A DNA stretch of 50,278 bases from Nanobdellota archaeon (GTDB lineage Archaea; Nanobdellota; Nanobdellia; Woesearchaeales; GCA-2686295), in assembly GCA_018817005.1 (NCBI GenBank), contig JAHIUF010000041.1, positions 1-50,278 of the forward strand, in the 5' to 3' direction. The notes under the pieces were generated by a model, which saw nothing but the letters and a program-made list of their open reading frames with translations, searched no databases and was not told the origin of the DNA. Below, one piece after another: positions 6,387-14,511 of this stretch (the first letter of the stretch is position 1; each line of letters starts with the position of its first letter). Made by a program: the position numbers and the translations under genes.

Positions 6387-7742
6387 ATGCTTATAAGCAA
6401 AACGCTTAAATTCTATAAACGAGAGGATATAAGAAACGCAATAATAAGTTTTGCAAAGAATAAAGAAATCGCTGTTAGATATAGAAATAAGGGTTTTGGT
6501 AAAAGACCAGATGTTTTAATATATTCAAATGATGTTTTAGAGCATGCAAAAAGAGGAGCATCCTCATTTCATTGTTCGGAAGAATTATGGAAAAATCCTA
6601 TGCAAATAACTAAAAATTCCATAGCAAAGGATCTTACAGAATTAAGAATTGGATGGGATTTAGTTTTAGATATAGATTGTCACTTTTTTGAATATTCCAA
6701 ACTCGCAGCATATTATACAATAAAAGCTTTAGAACACCATGGAATAAAATCAATAACTTGTAAATATTCTGGAAATAAAGGGTTTCATATAGCTGTTCCT
6801 TTTGAAGCATTTCCAGAATCTGTTAATGGACAAGATATAAAAGAGTTGTTTCCCGAGGCCCCAAGAAGAATTGCAACATATATAAAATATTTAATAAAAG
6901 AGCCAGTTAGTAAAGCCATTATAAAACTGGAAAAAGGCAGTTTTAATGCAGTAATAAGAAAAACTGGTAAAAAATCAGAAGAAATAACAAGATATGAAGA
7001 AGTAGAATTTGGAGATAAAATACCAAAACTAGATGCAGAACCATTTTTAGATATTGATACTATTTTAATTTCTCAAAGACATCTTTACAGAATGCCTTAC
7101 TCTCTCCATGAAAAATCAGGTTTAGTGTCAATACCCATAAAAAAAGAAGATGTTTTAAAATTTAGAAAAGAAGACGCTGAACCAGATTTTGTTGTTCCAA
7201 AAAATTCTTTTTTAGATAGAAATGTTTCTGGAAAGGAAGCAACAAAACTTTTAGTTCAGGCTTTTGATTTTGAAATAAACGATGAACTAGTTGAAGATGA
7301 TCAAGAACGAAGTTATAAAAAAGAGTATGATGAATTGACATCTGCAATTTCAGAAGACTTATTCCCTCCCTGTATAAAAAAAATTTTAGAAGGTTTAGAA
7401 GATGGAAAAAAAAGAGCAGTATTTATTCTTTCCAACTTTTTATTAAGTGTTGGTTGGTCAATAGAGGAAATAGAAAAAAGACTTTTAGAGTGGAATAAAA
7501 AAAATTCAGAACCACTCAGAGAAACAATTCTCAAAGGGCAGTTAAGATATAGAAAATTGCAAAAGGATAAAATGCCACCGCCAAATTGTAATAATTTAGC
7601 TTATTATAAGGCATTTGGGGTATGTAAACCTGAACCTCTTTGTCAAAAAATAAAAAATCCCATACAATATTCAAAAATAAAGGTATTAAAGAATAAAACT
7701 TTTAACAAAAAAAAGAGAAAAAACAAAACAGAAGATTTATAA
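6387..7742 (+). CDS. priS: DNA primase: PriS catalytic subunit fused to a PriL-type Fe-S domain
   Basis: Numbered from an upstream in-frame TTG at 6348, the catalytic core shows DLVLDIDCHF (104-113, metal-binding acidic motif), SGNKGFHIAV (141-150, nucleotide binding) and SQRHLYRMPYSLHEKSG (242-258), all typical of archaeal PriS. The family normally ends at about 350 residues. Here a further domain follows, beginning PPCIKKILEG near 340, with Cys342, Cys414, Cys426 and Cys432 spaced as in the 4Fe-4S C-terminal domain of PriL. This gives a single-chain primase like that of Nanoarchaeum. ATG 6387 (residue 14) is chosen because of the TATA box 30 nt upstream; TTG 6348 would give 464 aa. The basic tail is low complexity. 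Confidence 0.9.
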   Translation: MLISKTLKFYKREDIRNAIISFAKNKEIAVRYRNKGFGKRPDVLIYSNDVLEHAKRGASSFHCSEELWKNPMQITKNSIAKDLTELRIGWDLVLDIDCHFFEYSKLAAYYTIKALEHHGIKSITCKYSGNKGFHIAVPFEAFPESVNGQDIKELFPEAPRRIATYIKYLIKEPVSKAIIKLEKGSFNAVIRKTGKKSEEITRYEEVEFGDKIPKLDAEPFLDIDTILISQRHLYRMPYSLHEKSGLVSIPIKKEDVLKFRKEDAEPDFVVPKNSFLDRNVSGKEATKLLVQAFDFEINDELVEDDQERSYKKEYDELTSAISEDLFPPCIKKILEGLEDGKKRAVFILSNFLLSVGWSIEEIEKRLLEWNKKNSEPLRETILKGQLRYRKLQKDKMPPPNCNNLAYYKAFGVCKPEPLCQKIKNPIQYSKIKVLKNKTFNKKKRKNKTEDL

Positions 7743-7775
7743 ATAAAATACTTTTTCTCGGAGTATTCGAGTTTA

Positions 7776-7843
7776 GAATATAAATTCGCATTATAAACAC
7801 TTCAGCCTGAAAAAAAACCTTTTTCAGTACAGATAAATATCTG
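7776..7843 (+). promoter_or_regulatory. Promoter and leader with overlapping inverted repeats ahead of the ribosomal cluster
   Basis: Two TATA-like elements (GAATATAAATTC 7776-7787; ATTATAAA 7790-7797) predict starts near 7806 or 7820. The leader to 7894 holds three perfect dyads: TTCAG/CTGAA (7801-7805, 7807-7811), CTGAAAAA/TTTTTCAG (7807-7814, 7820-7827) and CAGATA/TATCTG (7830-7835, 7838-7843). The first two share 7807-7811 and exclude each other. This looks like a regulatory leader for the whole operon, though no binding protein is known to me. Confidence 0.45.
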
Positions 7844-7894
7844 ATTCTAAAGAGTTTTTTAAAGGTTAGAAGAGCAAATAATTTTTTATAGGAT

Positions 7895-8848
7895 ATGGTA
7901 AAAACAGGAAGACCAAGATATGGAAGTTTACAGTTTTCACCTAGAAAGAAAGCTAAAAGACAATATGCGAAAGTTCGTTTTTGGGCAGATGCGAAAGAAA
8001 CTAAACCATTAGGATTTGCAGGATACAAAGTAGGTATGATACATGTAATTGCAACAGATACACGAAAGAGTTCTACAACTAGCGGAGATCAAATTGCAAT
8101 ACCAGCAACAATTATTGAGTGTCCACCAATAAAAATTAATTCAGCAAGATTTTATAAGAAAAAAGGTTATGGAAGAGAAATAGCAAAAGAGGTTTTTTTT
8201 AAAGTAGAAAAAGAACTTCGAAGAAAAATAAAAACAACCCCTAATGAAAAAGAACTAGACCAAATAAATCCTAAAGAATATTCTCATATAACAATAACTG
8301 TTTATACACAACCAAAATTAGCAGGTTTCGGAAAGAAAAAACCAGAACTTTTTGAAGTTCATCTTGGAGGAACAGATGAAGAAAAATTGTCTTTTATTAA
8401 AGAAAACAAAGATAAAGAAATTTTTCTTGAACAAGTTCTTCAGGAAAATCAATACACAGATATTCATGCAGTCACAAAAGGAAAAGGAACTCAAGGGCCT
8501 GTAAAGAGGTTTGGAATTGGCTTGAAAAGTCATAAATCTGAAAAAGGAAGAAGAGCACCAGGAGCAATGGGTGGTTGGATTGGTCAACAACATTGGATGT
8601 GGAAAGTTCCAAAAGCAGGTCAAACAGGCTTTCATCAAAGAACAGAGTATAATAAACAAATTTTAAAAATAATGTCTCCGGATGATTTACCTTCTAAAGA
8701 ATATCATAAATATGGAAAATTAAAATCAAAAATAATTTTAGTTAAAGGATCAGTCGCTGGAAGTAAAAAGAGGCTAATAATATTAACAAATGCTATAAGA
8801 GCAAAAGATAAACCTTCATTACCAATTATAGAAACAATTGTGGTATAA
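7895..8848 (+). CDS. rpl3: Ribosomal protein uL3
   Basis: A 317-aa archaeal/eukaryotic-type uL3, first gene of the cluster. Recognisable blocks are GFAGYKVGMIHV near residue 39, the conserved loop KGKGTQGPVKRFG near 197, and GAMGGWIGQQHWMWKVPKAG near 224, which reaches toward the peptidyl-transferase centre. uL3 nucleates large-subunit assembly. The length is close to the family norm. Its stop at 8846-8848 is two bases before the uL4 ATG, so the two are co-translated. The start at 7895 has no strong Shine-Dalgarno and lies behind a leader with several inverted repeats. Confidence 0.97.
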   Translation: MVKTGRPRYGSLQFSPRKKAKRQYAKVRFWADAKETKPLGFAGYKVGMIHVIATDTRKSSTTSGDQIAIPATIIECPPIKINSARFYKKKGYGREIAKEVFFKVEKELRRKIKTTPNEKELDQINPKEYSHITITVYTQPKLAGFGKKKPELFEVHLGGTDEEKLSFIKENKDKEIFLEQVLQENQYTDIHAVTKGKGTQGPVKRFGIGLKSHKSEKGRRAPGAMGGWIGQQHWMWKVPKAGQTGFHQRTEYNKQILKIMSPDDLPSKEYHKYGKLKSKIILVKGSVAGSKKRLIILTNAIRAKDKPSLPIIETIVV

Positions 8849-8849
8849 A

Positions 8850-9797
8850 ATGAAATTAAAAGTATTAAATTTATCAAAAACAGAACTTAAATCAATTGAG
8901 TTACCAGAACAGTTTTATGAGCCAGTAAGACTTGATCTTATAAAAAGAGCAGTTCATGTAATTCAATCTAATAAAAAACAACCATATGGAGCAAATCCTG
9001 ATGCAGGAAAAAGAGCTTCAGCAAAAGTTTCAAGAAGAAGACATGATTACAGAGGATCTTACGGAAAAGGAATATCCAGAGTTCCAAGAAAGATTCTTTC
9101 AAGAAGAGGAACTCAAATGAATTGGGTTGGTGCTTTTGCTCCAGGAACTGTTGGAGGAAGAAGAGCACACCCTCCAAAAGCTGAAAAAATTATTACTGAA
9201 CAAATTAACATAAAAGAAAGACGAAAAGCAATTAGATCAGCACTATCAGCTTCATTAAAAAAAGATCTTGTAGAAAAAAGAGGCCACAAAGTGCCAGAAG
9301 CTTATCCTTTTATAATTGAAGATGCATTTGAAGAAATATCCACGACAAAAGAATTATGCTTAATACTAAAAAAGTTAGGTTTCGAACAAGAATTAGAACG
9401 TGTAAAAGTAAAAACAATTAATGCAGGAAAAGGCAAATTAAGAGGAAGAAAATACAAAACTAAAACAGGACCTTTATTTGTTATTTCAAAAGACTGTAAT
9501 TTGAAAAAGGCAGCCAAAAATTTAACTGGGTTTGATGTAGAAAAAATTGAGAAAATAAATGTTGAACTTTTAGCTCCAGGAACACATCCAGGAAGATTAA
9601 CCTTATACACTGAATCAGCAATAACAAAGTTAGGAAAAGAAAAATTATTCACAAAAAATTACAAAAAAAATCAAGAAATAAAAGAAGAAGAGCAAATAAA
9701 AGAAATAAAACAAGAAAAAGAATCAAAGGCAAAAACAAAAAAAGCCCCATCAACAACAAAACCAAAAAGTAAATCAACAATTAATGCTAAAAAATGA
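8850..9797 (+). CDS. rpl4: Ribosomal protein uL4 with basic tail
   Basis: uL4 is recognised by the N-terminal strand, the arginine-rich exit-tunnel loop (RRRHDYRGSYGKGISRVPRK near residue 65) and GAFAPGTVGGRRAHPPK near 105. The frame is open back to a TTG at 8838, but the ATG at 8850 gives the usual start MKLKVLNLSK and abuts uL3. The protein is 315 aa; the conserved part ends near 270 and is followed by about 45 residues of Lys, Glu and Ser/Thr repeats, a charged tail seen on many proteins of this cluster. The last four bases, ATGA, overlap the uL23 start. Confidence 0.96.
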   Translation: MKLKVLNLSKTELKSIELPEQFYEPVRLDLIKRAVHVIQSNKKQPYGANPDAGKRASAKVSRRRHDYRGSYGKGISRVPRKILSRRGTQMNWVGAFAPGTVGGRRAHPPKAEKIITEQINIKERRKAIRSALSASLKKDLVEKRGHKVPEAYPFIIEDAFEEISTTKELCLILKKLGFEQELERVKVKTINAGKGKLRGRKYKTKTGPLFVISKDCNLKKAAKNLTGFDVEKIEKINVELLAPGTHPGRLTLYTESAITKLGKEKLFTKNYKKNQEIKEEEQIKEIKQEKESKAKTKKAPSTTKPKSKSTINAKK

Positions 9798-10045
9798 ACA
9801 TAATAAAATATCCTTTATCAACAGAAAAATCCATAAGACTTATGGAATCAGAAAATAAATTAATATTCATAGTGGAAAGAAAAGTAACTAAAAGAGATAT
9901 AAAAGAAGCTCTTGAAACAAAATTTAAAGTGAAAGTTCAAAAAATAAATACTTTAATAACACCATCTGGGAAGAAAAAAGCATATGTAAAATTTTTACCA
10001 GAAACACCAGCTATAGATTTAGCTACAAAATTAGGATTAATGTAA
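9794..10045 (+). CDS. rpl23: Ribosomal protein uL23
   Basis: This 83-aa uL23 shows the family opening IIKYPLSTEKSIRLM and the later VQKINTLITPSGKKKAYVKF. It binds 23S rRNA domain III at the tunnel exit, where signal-recognition particle and other factors dock. The length is normal for archaea. Its ATG overlaps the uL4 stop by four bases (ATGA), an arrangement that implies translational coupling. Confidence 0.96.
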   Translation: MNIIKYPLSTEKSIRLMESENKLIFIVERKVTKRDIKEALETKFKVKVQKINTLITPSGKKKAYVKFLPETPAIDLATKLGLM

Positions 10046-10060
10046 GCAGGGAATGAATAA

Positions 10061-10765
10061 ATGGGAAAAAACCTAACACAACAAAAACGAGGAAAAGCAA
10101 GTCCAAGATATAGAGCGCCTAGTTTTAGATATAAAGGTCAAGCTAAAATTCCATCTTATTCCAAAGGATTAATATCAGATATTATCAAATGTTCAGGTCA
10201 TTCAGCACCATTACTAAAAATGACGTACGAAGACAGAACAACAGGGTTTATTATTGCAGCAGAAGGTATAAAGGTAAATGATGAAGTTCTGATTGGTGAA
10301 CAATCAGAACTTTCTGTAGGAAATGTTTTACCTCTTAAGAAAATACCTGAAGGAACAAGTATTTTTTGTGTAGAACTTACGCCAGGAGATGGAGGAAAAC
10401 TTGTAAGATCTTCAGGAACTGCCGCAAGAGTTATTTCAAGATTAAAAAATAAAGTTATAATTAAACTCCCATCAAAAAAACAAAAAGAATTACATCCTGA
10501 TTGTAGAGCAATAATTGGAATGGTTGCAGGTTCAGGAAGAACAGAAAAACCATTTGTTAAAGCAGGAAATAAACACAAAGCAATGAAAGCAAAAAACAAA
10601 TACTGGCCAAGTGTTTCTGGAACATCAATGAACTCAGTAGATCATCCTTTCGGAGGAAGTAAATCATCTTCTAAAGGAAGACCAACAATCGCTCCGAAAA
10701 ACGCTCCACCAGGAAGAAAAGTAGGAAAGCTACATCCTAGAAGAACAGGTAGAACTAAAGGTTAA
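10061..10765 (+). CDS. rpl2: Ribosomal protein uL2
   Basis: This 234-aa uL2 has the SH3-like and OB-like core and the strongly conserved C-terminal segment with VDHPFGGSKSSSKGRP, containing the histidine near the peptidyl-transferase centre, and it ends in GRTKG. It is needed for subunit association and peptide-bond formation. The length matches archaeal uL2 (about 235-240) and there is no added tail, unlike several neighbours. It is 15 bases after uL23. Confidence 0.97.
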   Translation: MGKNLTQQKRGKASPRYRAPSFRYKGQAKIPSYSKGLISDIIKCSGHSAPLLKMTYEDRTTGFIIAAEGIKVNDEVLIGEQSELSVGNVLPLKKIPEGTSIFCVELTPGDGGKLVRSSGTAARVISRLKNKVIIKLPSKKQKELHPDCRAIIGMVAGSGRTEKPFVKAGNKHKAMKAKNKYWPSVSGTSMNSVDHPFGGSKSSSKGRPTIAPKNAPPGRKVGKLHPRRTGRTKG

Positions 10766-10779
10766 ATAGGTGATTTATA

Positions 10780-11157
10780 TTGGCAAAAGAATATTTATAT
10801 CAAGGAAAAAAATTGGAAGAACTTCAAGAGATGTCTTTAAATGAGCTTTCAGAAATATTGCCTGCAGCTCAAAGAAGAAAACTCAAAAGAGGTTTAACTG
10901 ATAATGAAAAAAAACTGTTAAAAAAACTTGAGAAAAAAAATGATATTAAAACTCACGAAAGACAAATGATTATATTACCGCAAATGGTTGGAAAGACATT
11001 AAGAGTTCATTGCGGAAAATCTTTTGAAATGGTCGTTATACAAGAAGAAATGATGGGTCATGCATTAGGAGAATTTGTGCTAACAAGAAAAAGAACAGCA
11101 CATAACGCGCCAGGAGTTGGTGCAACAAAATCAAGCTCTAGTGTATCAGTAAGATAA
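10780..11157 (+). CDS. rps19: Ribosomal protein uS19 (TTG start)
   Basis: A 125-aa archaeal uS19: the N-terminal extension with LNELSEILPAAQRRKLKRG is followed by the conserved ILPQMVGKTLRVHCGKSFEMV and the C-terminal GEFVLTRKRTAHNAPGVGA. It binds the small-subunit head with uS13. The start is TTG at 10780, preceded by the Shine-Dalgarno AGGTGA (10768-10773) at suitable spacing; no in-frame ATG occurs near by. It is followed two bases later by uL22. Confidence 0.96.
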   Translation: MAKEYLYQGKKLEELQEMSLNELSEILPAAQRRKLKRGLTDNEKKLLKKLEKKNDIKTHERQMIILPQMVGKTLRVHCGKSFEMVVIQEEMMGHALGEFVLTRKRTAHNAPGVGATKSSSSVSVR

Positions 11158-11159
11158 AA

Positions 11160-11747
11160 ATGAGTCAATACAACTATTCATTCAAGGAAATTGATGAAAC
11201 AATGTCAAGAGCTGTAGGTAGAGATTTAGATTTATCTACAAAAAAAGCCATTGAAATTTGTTCATATATAAGAAATAGAAAAATTGACAGAGCAAAAACA
11301 ATCCTTGGAGAAGCAATTACGCTGAAAAAACCAATACCTTTCAAAAGATTTACAACAGGTGCAGGTCATAAGCCAGGAATGGCAGGAGGAAAATTTCCTA
11401 TTTCTGCAGCAACAGAGATTTTGAAAATTTTAAAATCTGCAGAAAGTAATGCAAAAAATAAAGGTTTAGGAAAATCATTGAAAATAATACATATTTCAGC
11501 ACAAAAAGCATCTTCACCATGGCACCATGGAAGAAAAAAACGCATTAAAATGAAAAGAACACATATAGAGGTTGTTCTTCAGGAAGAAAAAGAACAAAAA
11601 ATAAAACCAAAAAAAGTTGTTGAAGAAAAAAATAAAGACGAACAAAAAACAAAACAAACAGAGTTAAAAGATTCTGAAATTAAATCATTACCTCAAAAAA
11701 AACAAGCCACTAAAAATAAAAATGAAAACAAGGAGGCGAAAATTTGA
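11160..11747 (+). CDS. rpl22: Ribosomal protein uL22 with charged tail
   Basis: uL22 (195 aa) is identified by its helical core and by the beta-hairpin that lines the exit tunnel, ending in ASSPWHHGRKKRIKMKRTHI near residue 117. The conserved part stops near 145, and the remaining 50 residues are almost only Lys, Glu, Gln, Asn and Thr. Near the 3' end of the gene lies the AGGAGGCG Shine-Dalgarno used by uS3, whose TTG overlaps the uL22 stop by four bases. Confidence 0.95.
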   Translation: MSQYNYSFKEIDETMSRAVGRDLDLSTKKAIEICSYIRNRKIDRAKTILGEAITLKKPIPFKRFTTGAGHKPGMAGGKFPISAATEILKILKSAESNAKNKGLGKSLKIIHISAQKASSPWHHGRKKRIKMKRTHIEVVLQEEKEQKIKPKKVVEEKNKDEQKTKQTELKDSEIKSLPQKKQATKNKNENKEAKI

Positions 11748-12565
11748 TAGAAAGAAAATTTGTTGCTAATAACATCAAAGAATTTCTGATAAAGGAATTT
11801 GTTTCAACTAAACTCGGAAAAGTTGGACTTAGTGATGTTAAATTACAAAGAACGCCTCTAGGAGAAAAAATAATAATTTCAACTTCCAGACCAGGACTTG
11901 TGGTTGGAAGATCTGGAACAAACATAACCCAATTAACAAAAGACCTTAAAAAAAATTTTGATTTAGAAAATCCTCAAATAGAAATAGAAGAAATAAAAGA
12001 AATTCACCTTGATGCAAACATAATAGCGGAGTTCATTGCAGGGTCATTAGAACGATTCGGTTCAGCCAGATTTAAAGGGGTTGGGCATAAAGCAATGTCA
12101 GGTATAATGGGTGCAGGTGCATTAGGTGTGGAAATATTAATTTCAGGAAAAATACCTAGTAGTAGAGCTAAATCTTGGCGATTTTACATGGGTTACTTAA
12201 AAAAATGTGGTGATATATCAATTGTGGGCGTGAAAAAAGCATATACTGTGGCTAAACTTAAAACGGGAATTGTAGGTATAAAAGTAAGTCTCATGCTTCC
12301 TGATGTCAAGTTACCTGATAAAATAGACTTATTAGATGAAAAAGAAGAAATTATAGAAGAGTTGTCAAGAGAAGAATCAAAAGTTGTTGAAAAAGAATTA
12401 GAAGCAGCACTAGATCAACCAATAACTGACGCAGACAAAACAAAAGAAGAACCAAAAACAAAAAAGGAAAACAAAGACGACAAAACTTCAAAGAAAAAAA
12501 CATCAACAAAAACAAAGTCAAAGATCAAAAAAGATTCCAAGAACATAACTGAAAAGAAGAAATAA
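11744..12565 (+). CDS. rps3: Ribosomal protein uS3 (TTG start, charged tail)
   Basis: uS3 (273 aa) has an N-terminal KH domain with RPGLVVGRSGTNITQLTK near residue 50 and a C-terminal domain containing KSWRFYMGYLKKCGD. It sits at the mRNA entry channel of the small subunit. The start codon is TTG at 11744, backed by a near-perfect Shine-Dalgarno AGGAGGCG (11731-11738). The conserved protein ends near 210; a tail of about 60 Lys/Glu/Thr-rich residues follows. Rare start plus strong Shine-Dalgarno suggests coupling to uL22. Confidence 0.96.
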   Translation: MIERKFVANNIKEFLIKEFVSTKLGKVGLSDVKLQRTPLGEKIIISTSRPGLVVGRSGTNITQLTKDLKKNFDLENPQIEIEEIKEIHLDANIIAEFIAGSLERFGSARFKGVGHKAMSGIMGAGALGVEILISGKIPSSRAKSWRFYMGYLKKCGDISIVGVKKAYTVAKLKTGIVGIKVSLMLPDVKLPDKIDLLDEKEEIIEELSREESKVVEKELEAALDQPITDADKTKEEPKTKKENKDDKTSKKKTSTKTKSKIKKDSKNITEKKK

Positions 12566-12576
12566 ATGGTGACAAT

Positions 12577-12765
12577 TTGAAATTCAAAGAACTAAAATCA
12601 TTAACAAAAGAAGACCTTGAAAAGAAATACTTAGAAGTAGAAATAGAACTAATAAAAGTTAATGCTCAAGTTGCTACTGGAACAACATTAAAAAATCCAG
12701 GACAAGTAAAACAGCTAAAGAAAATTTTAGCAAAAATAAAAACACTACAAAAACAAAATGAGTGA
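12577..12765 (+). CDS. rpl29: Ribosomal protein uL29 (TTG start)
   Basis: A 62-aa two-helix uL29 with the pattern LEKKYLEVEIELIKVNAQ and a C-terminal helix KNPGQVKQLKKILAKIKTL. It binds near the tunnel exit next to uL23. The start is TTG at 12577 behind GGTGA (12568-12572). Its last codons overlap the SUI1 start by eight bases (ATGAGTGA, 12758-12765), typical of the tight packing here. Confidence 0.93.
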   Translation: MKFKELKSLTKEDLEKKYLEVEIELIKVNAQVATGTTLKNPGQVKQLKKILAKIKTLQKQNE

Positions 12766-13072
12766 AATATGCACCACCTGCGGGTTGCCTAAAGAGCTTT
12801 GCGTTTGTGAAACAATCGCAAAAGAGAGTCAGAAAATATTAGCTGAACTTGTAAAGAAAAAGTTCGGAAAAACATATACACAAATAACAGGGATAAATGA
12901 AACAGAAATCGATATGAAAGATCTGGCTAAGAAACTTAAAAGTAAATTTGCTTGTGGAGGAACAGCAAAAGAAGGATACATTGAACTTCAAGGAGACCAC
13001 TTAAAGCAAATTAAAGACGAGCTCATAAGTTTAGGTTTCGCACCTGAAACAATAGAACTAAAACATAGATAA
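12758..13072 (+). CDS. Translation initiation factor aIF1 (SUI1 family)
   Basis: This 104-aa SUI1 protein starts with a small zinc-finger-like segment (C-x-x-C-x6-C-x-C: CTTCGLPKELCVC) followed by the SUI1 fold, with KFGKTYTQITGI, KLKSKFACGGTAKEG and QGDHLKQIKDELISLGF. aIF1 binds the small subunit and enforces start-codon selection. In many archaea it sits exactly here between uL29 and the RNase P gene. This matters for an organism that appears to mix leaderless and Shine-Dalgarno initiation. It overlaps uL29 by eight bases. Confidence 0.94.
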   Translation: MSEICTTCGLPKELCVCETIAKESQKILAELVKKKFGKTYTQITGINETEIDMKDLAKKLKSKFACGGTAKEGYIELQGDHLKQIKDELISLGFAPETIELKHR

Positions 13073-13077
13073 TTGCT

Positions 13078-13323
13078 ATGAAAAACGAACTCAAGGAGGA
13101 ATATATAGGATTCAATATCGAAGTGATTGAAACCAAAAATCAAACATTACAAGGATTGAAAGGAGAAATCCTTGACGAAACAAAAAATACTTTCAAAATC
13201 AAAACAAAAGACAAAATCAAAATAATACTAAAGAAAGGAAATATTTTCAAAATTAAAAATAAAATCATAAACGGTAACGAAATAATAAAAAAACCCGAAG
13301 AAAGAATAAAAATCAAGAACTAA
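13078..13323 (+). CDS. rnp1: RNase P protein component 1 (Rpp29/Pop4)
   Basis: An 81-aa Sm-like barrel protein with EEYIGFNIEVIETKNQTLQG, KGEILDETKNTFKIKTKDK and a C-terminal KKPEERIK, the pattern of archaeal Rpp29. It binds the specificity domain of RNase P RNA and helps mature tRNA 5' ends. It is slightly shorter than the usual 90-100 residues, with both ends trimmed. Its place between SUI1 and uS17 is the standard archaeal order and supports the call. The next gene begins one base after its stop. Confidence 0.9.
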   Translation: MKNELKEEYIGFNIEVIETKNQTLQGLKGEILDETKNTFKIKTKDKIKIILKKGNIFKIKNKIINGNEIIKKPEERIKIKN

Positions 13324-13324
13324 A

Positions 13325-13645
13325 ATGGAAAAAACAAACTCAGAAAAAAATTGTGAAGACAAAAACTGTCCGTATCATGGAACAATAAGTGTAAGAGGCA
13401 GAACCTTCAAAGGTAAAGTTATAAGTGATAAAATGCATAAAACAGTGACAGTAGAATGGGAAAGAAGAAAATACATTCCAAAATATGAAAGATATGAAAA
13501 AAGAAGATCAAAAGTAAAAGCTCACAATCCTAATTGTATAAAAGCACAAGAAGGAGATTTAGTAGTTATAAAAGAAGTTAGACCAATATCAAAATCAAAA
13601 AATTTTGTCGTAATGGAAATAATAAATCAAAATGAAACCAATTAA
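13325..13645 (+). CDS. rps17: Ribosomal protein uS17
   Basis: uS17 (106 aa) has an archaeal N-terminal extension with CEDKNCPYHGTISVRGRTF and the OB-fold core GKVISDKMHKTVTVEWERR followed by KVKAHNPNC and GDLVVIKEVRPISKSKNFVV. It binds 16S rRNA early in small-subunit assembly. Cysteines near the N-terminus and at position 82 could form a metal site, as in some archaeal homologues. The uL14 start overlaps its last 14 bases. Confidence 0.95.
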   Translation: MEKTNSEKNCEDKNCPYHGTISVRGRTFKGKVISDKMHKTVTVEWERRKYIPKYERYEKRRSKVKAHNPNCIKAQEGDLVVIKEVRPISKSKNFVVMEIINQNETN

Positions 13646-14033
13646 AGCAACGATTGTTAAAGGATTATTAAGTGGATCGCAAATCCCTACTTGCGATAAT
13701 TCAGGAGCTAAGTTGATTAGAATAATAAGTGTAAAAGGACATAAAACTGTCAAAGGAAGAGTTCCTGCAGCAGGTGTCGGAGATTTAATACAAGCATCCG
13801 TAAAAAAAGGAAGACCTGATATGAGAAAACAAGTAGTTTTTGCAGTAATTGTCAGACAAAAAAAAGAATACAGAAGACCTGATGGAACAAGAATAAAATT
13901 TGAAGATAACGCAGCTGTTATTTTAAAAGATGACAAAGGAAACCCTAAAGGAACAATATTCAAAGGACCAATTGCAAAAGAAGCTTGTAATAAATGGCCT
14001 GGTGTTGCGAAAATAGCAAGCATAATAGTATAA
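13632..14033 (+). CDS. rpl14: Ribosomal protein uL14
   Basis: The 133-aa protein shows PTCDNSGAKLIRIISVKG near residue 18 and GTIFKGPIAKEACNKWPGVAKIAS at the C-terminus, both highly conserved in uL14. It lies at the subunit interface and binds the anti-association factor aIF6. The length is standard for archaea. It overlaps uS17 by 14 bases. An opposite-strand open frame across it is a shadow. Confidence 0.97.
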   Translation: MKPIKATIVKGLLSGSQIPTCDNSGAKLIRIISVKGHKTVKGRVPAAGVGDLIQASVKKGRPDMRKQVVFAVIVRQKKEYRRPDGTRIKFEDNAAVILKDDKGNPKGTIFKGPIAKEACNKWPGVAKIASIIV

Positions 14034-14049
14034 ACACATAATAAATAAA

Positions 14050-14511
14050 ATGAAAGAAGCATTTTCAAAAACTTGGAACAAAAGTAAACAACCTAGAAAG
14101 CAAAGAAAGTATAGGTATAATGCACCACTTCATATAAGGGGTAAGTTTATGAACGTACATTTAAGTTCAGAACTTAAAAAAAAGTATGATAAGAGAAATG
14201 TAAGAGTGCGAGTTGGTGACAAAGTAAAGATTTTAAGAGGAAAATATAAGGGCAGGGAAGAAAAAGTTGAAAGAGTTGATTTGAAAAAAGAAATGGTTTT
14301 TCTTTCAAAAATAGACTTAACAAAAAAAGATGGAACAAAAATAATTCCAGGTATAAATCCTTCAAATCTTTTAATAACTGAATTAAACACGGACGATAAA
14401 AAAAGATTTAAAAAATTATCATTTCAAAAAACCAAACAAAAAATTGAACCAGAAGTTAAAGAAACTAAAAATGAATCAAAACCAAAAAAGGAGATAACGA
14501 AAAATGGTTAA
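14050..14511 (+). CDS. rpl24: Ribosomal protein uL24 with charged tail
   Basis: uL24 (153 aa) is identified by HIRGKFMNVHLSSELKKKY and the KOW motif VRVGDKVKILRGKYKGREEK near residue 56. It initiates large-subunit assembly and sits near the tunnel exit. The conserved part ends near 120; the rest is Lys/Glu/Thr-rich. It ends in an eight-base overlap with eS4. A Shine-Dalgarno for eS4 (AAGGAG) lies within its last codons. Confidence 0.95.
   Translation: MKEAFSKTWNKSKQPRKQRKYRYNAPLHIRGKFMNVHLSSELKKKYDKRNVRVRVGDKVKILRGKYKGREEKVERVDLKKEMVFLSKIDLTKKDGTKIIPGINPSNLLITELNTDDKKRFKKLSFQKTKQKIEPEVKETKNESKPKKEITKNG

Noticed and set aside
7702-8028. 108-aa minus-strand open frame over the ribosomal leader
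   Set aside because: It covers the end of the primase, the promoter/leader and the start of uL3, and has no domain or promoter of its own.
8838-8849. Extended uL4 start at TTG 8838
   Set aside because: It adds four residues inside uL3; the ATG at 8850 gives the family N-terminus.
10198-10599. 133-aa minus-strand open frame
   Set aside because: It is opposite uL2, which is certain from its conserved sequence.
13595-14068. 157-aa open frame on the minus strand across uL14
   Set aside because: It lies fully opposite uS17/uL14/uL24, whose protein motifs are unmistakable, and it has no recognisable domain. It is a shadow of the plus-strand gene.
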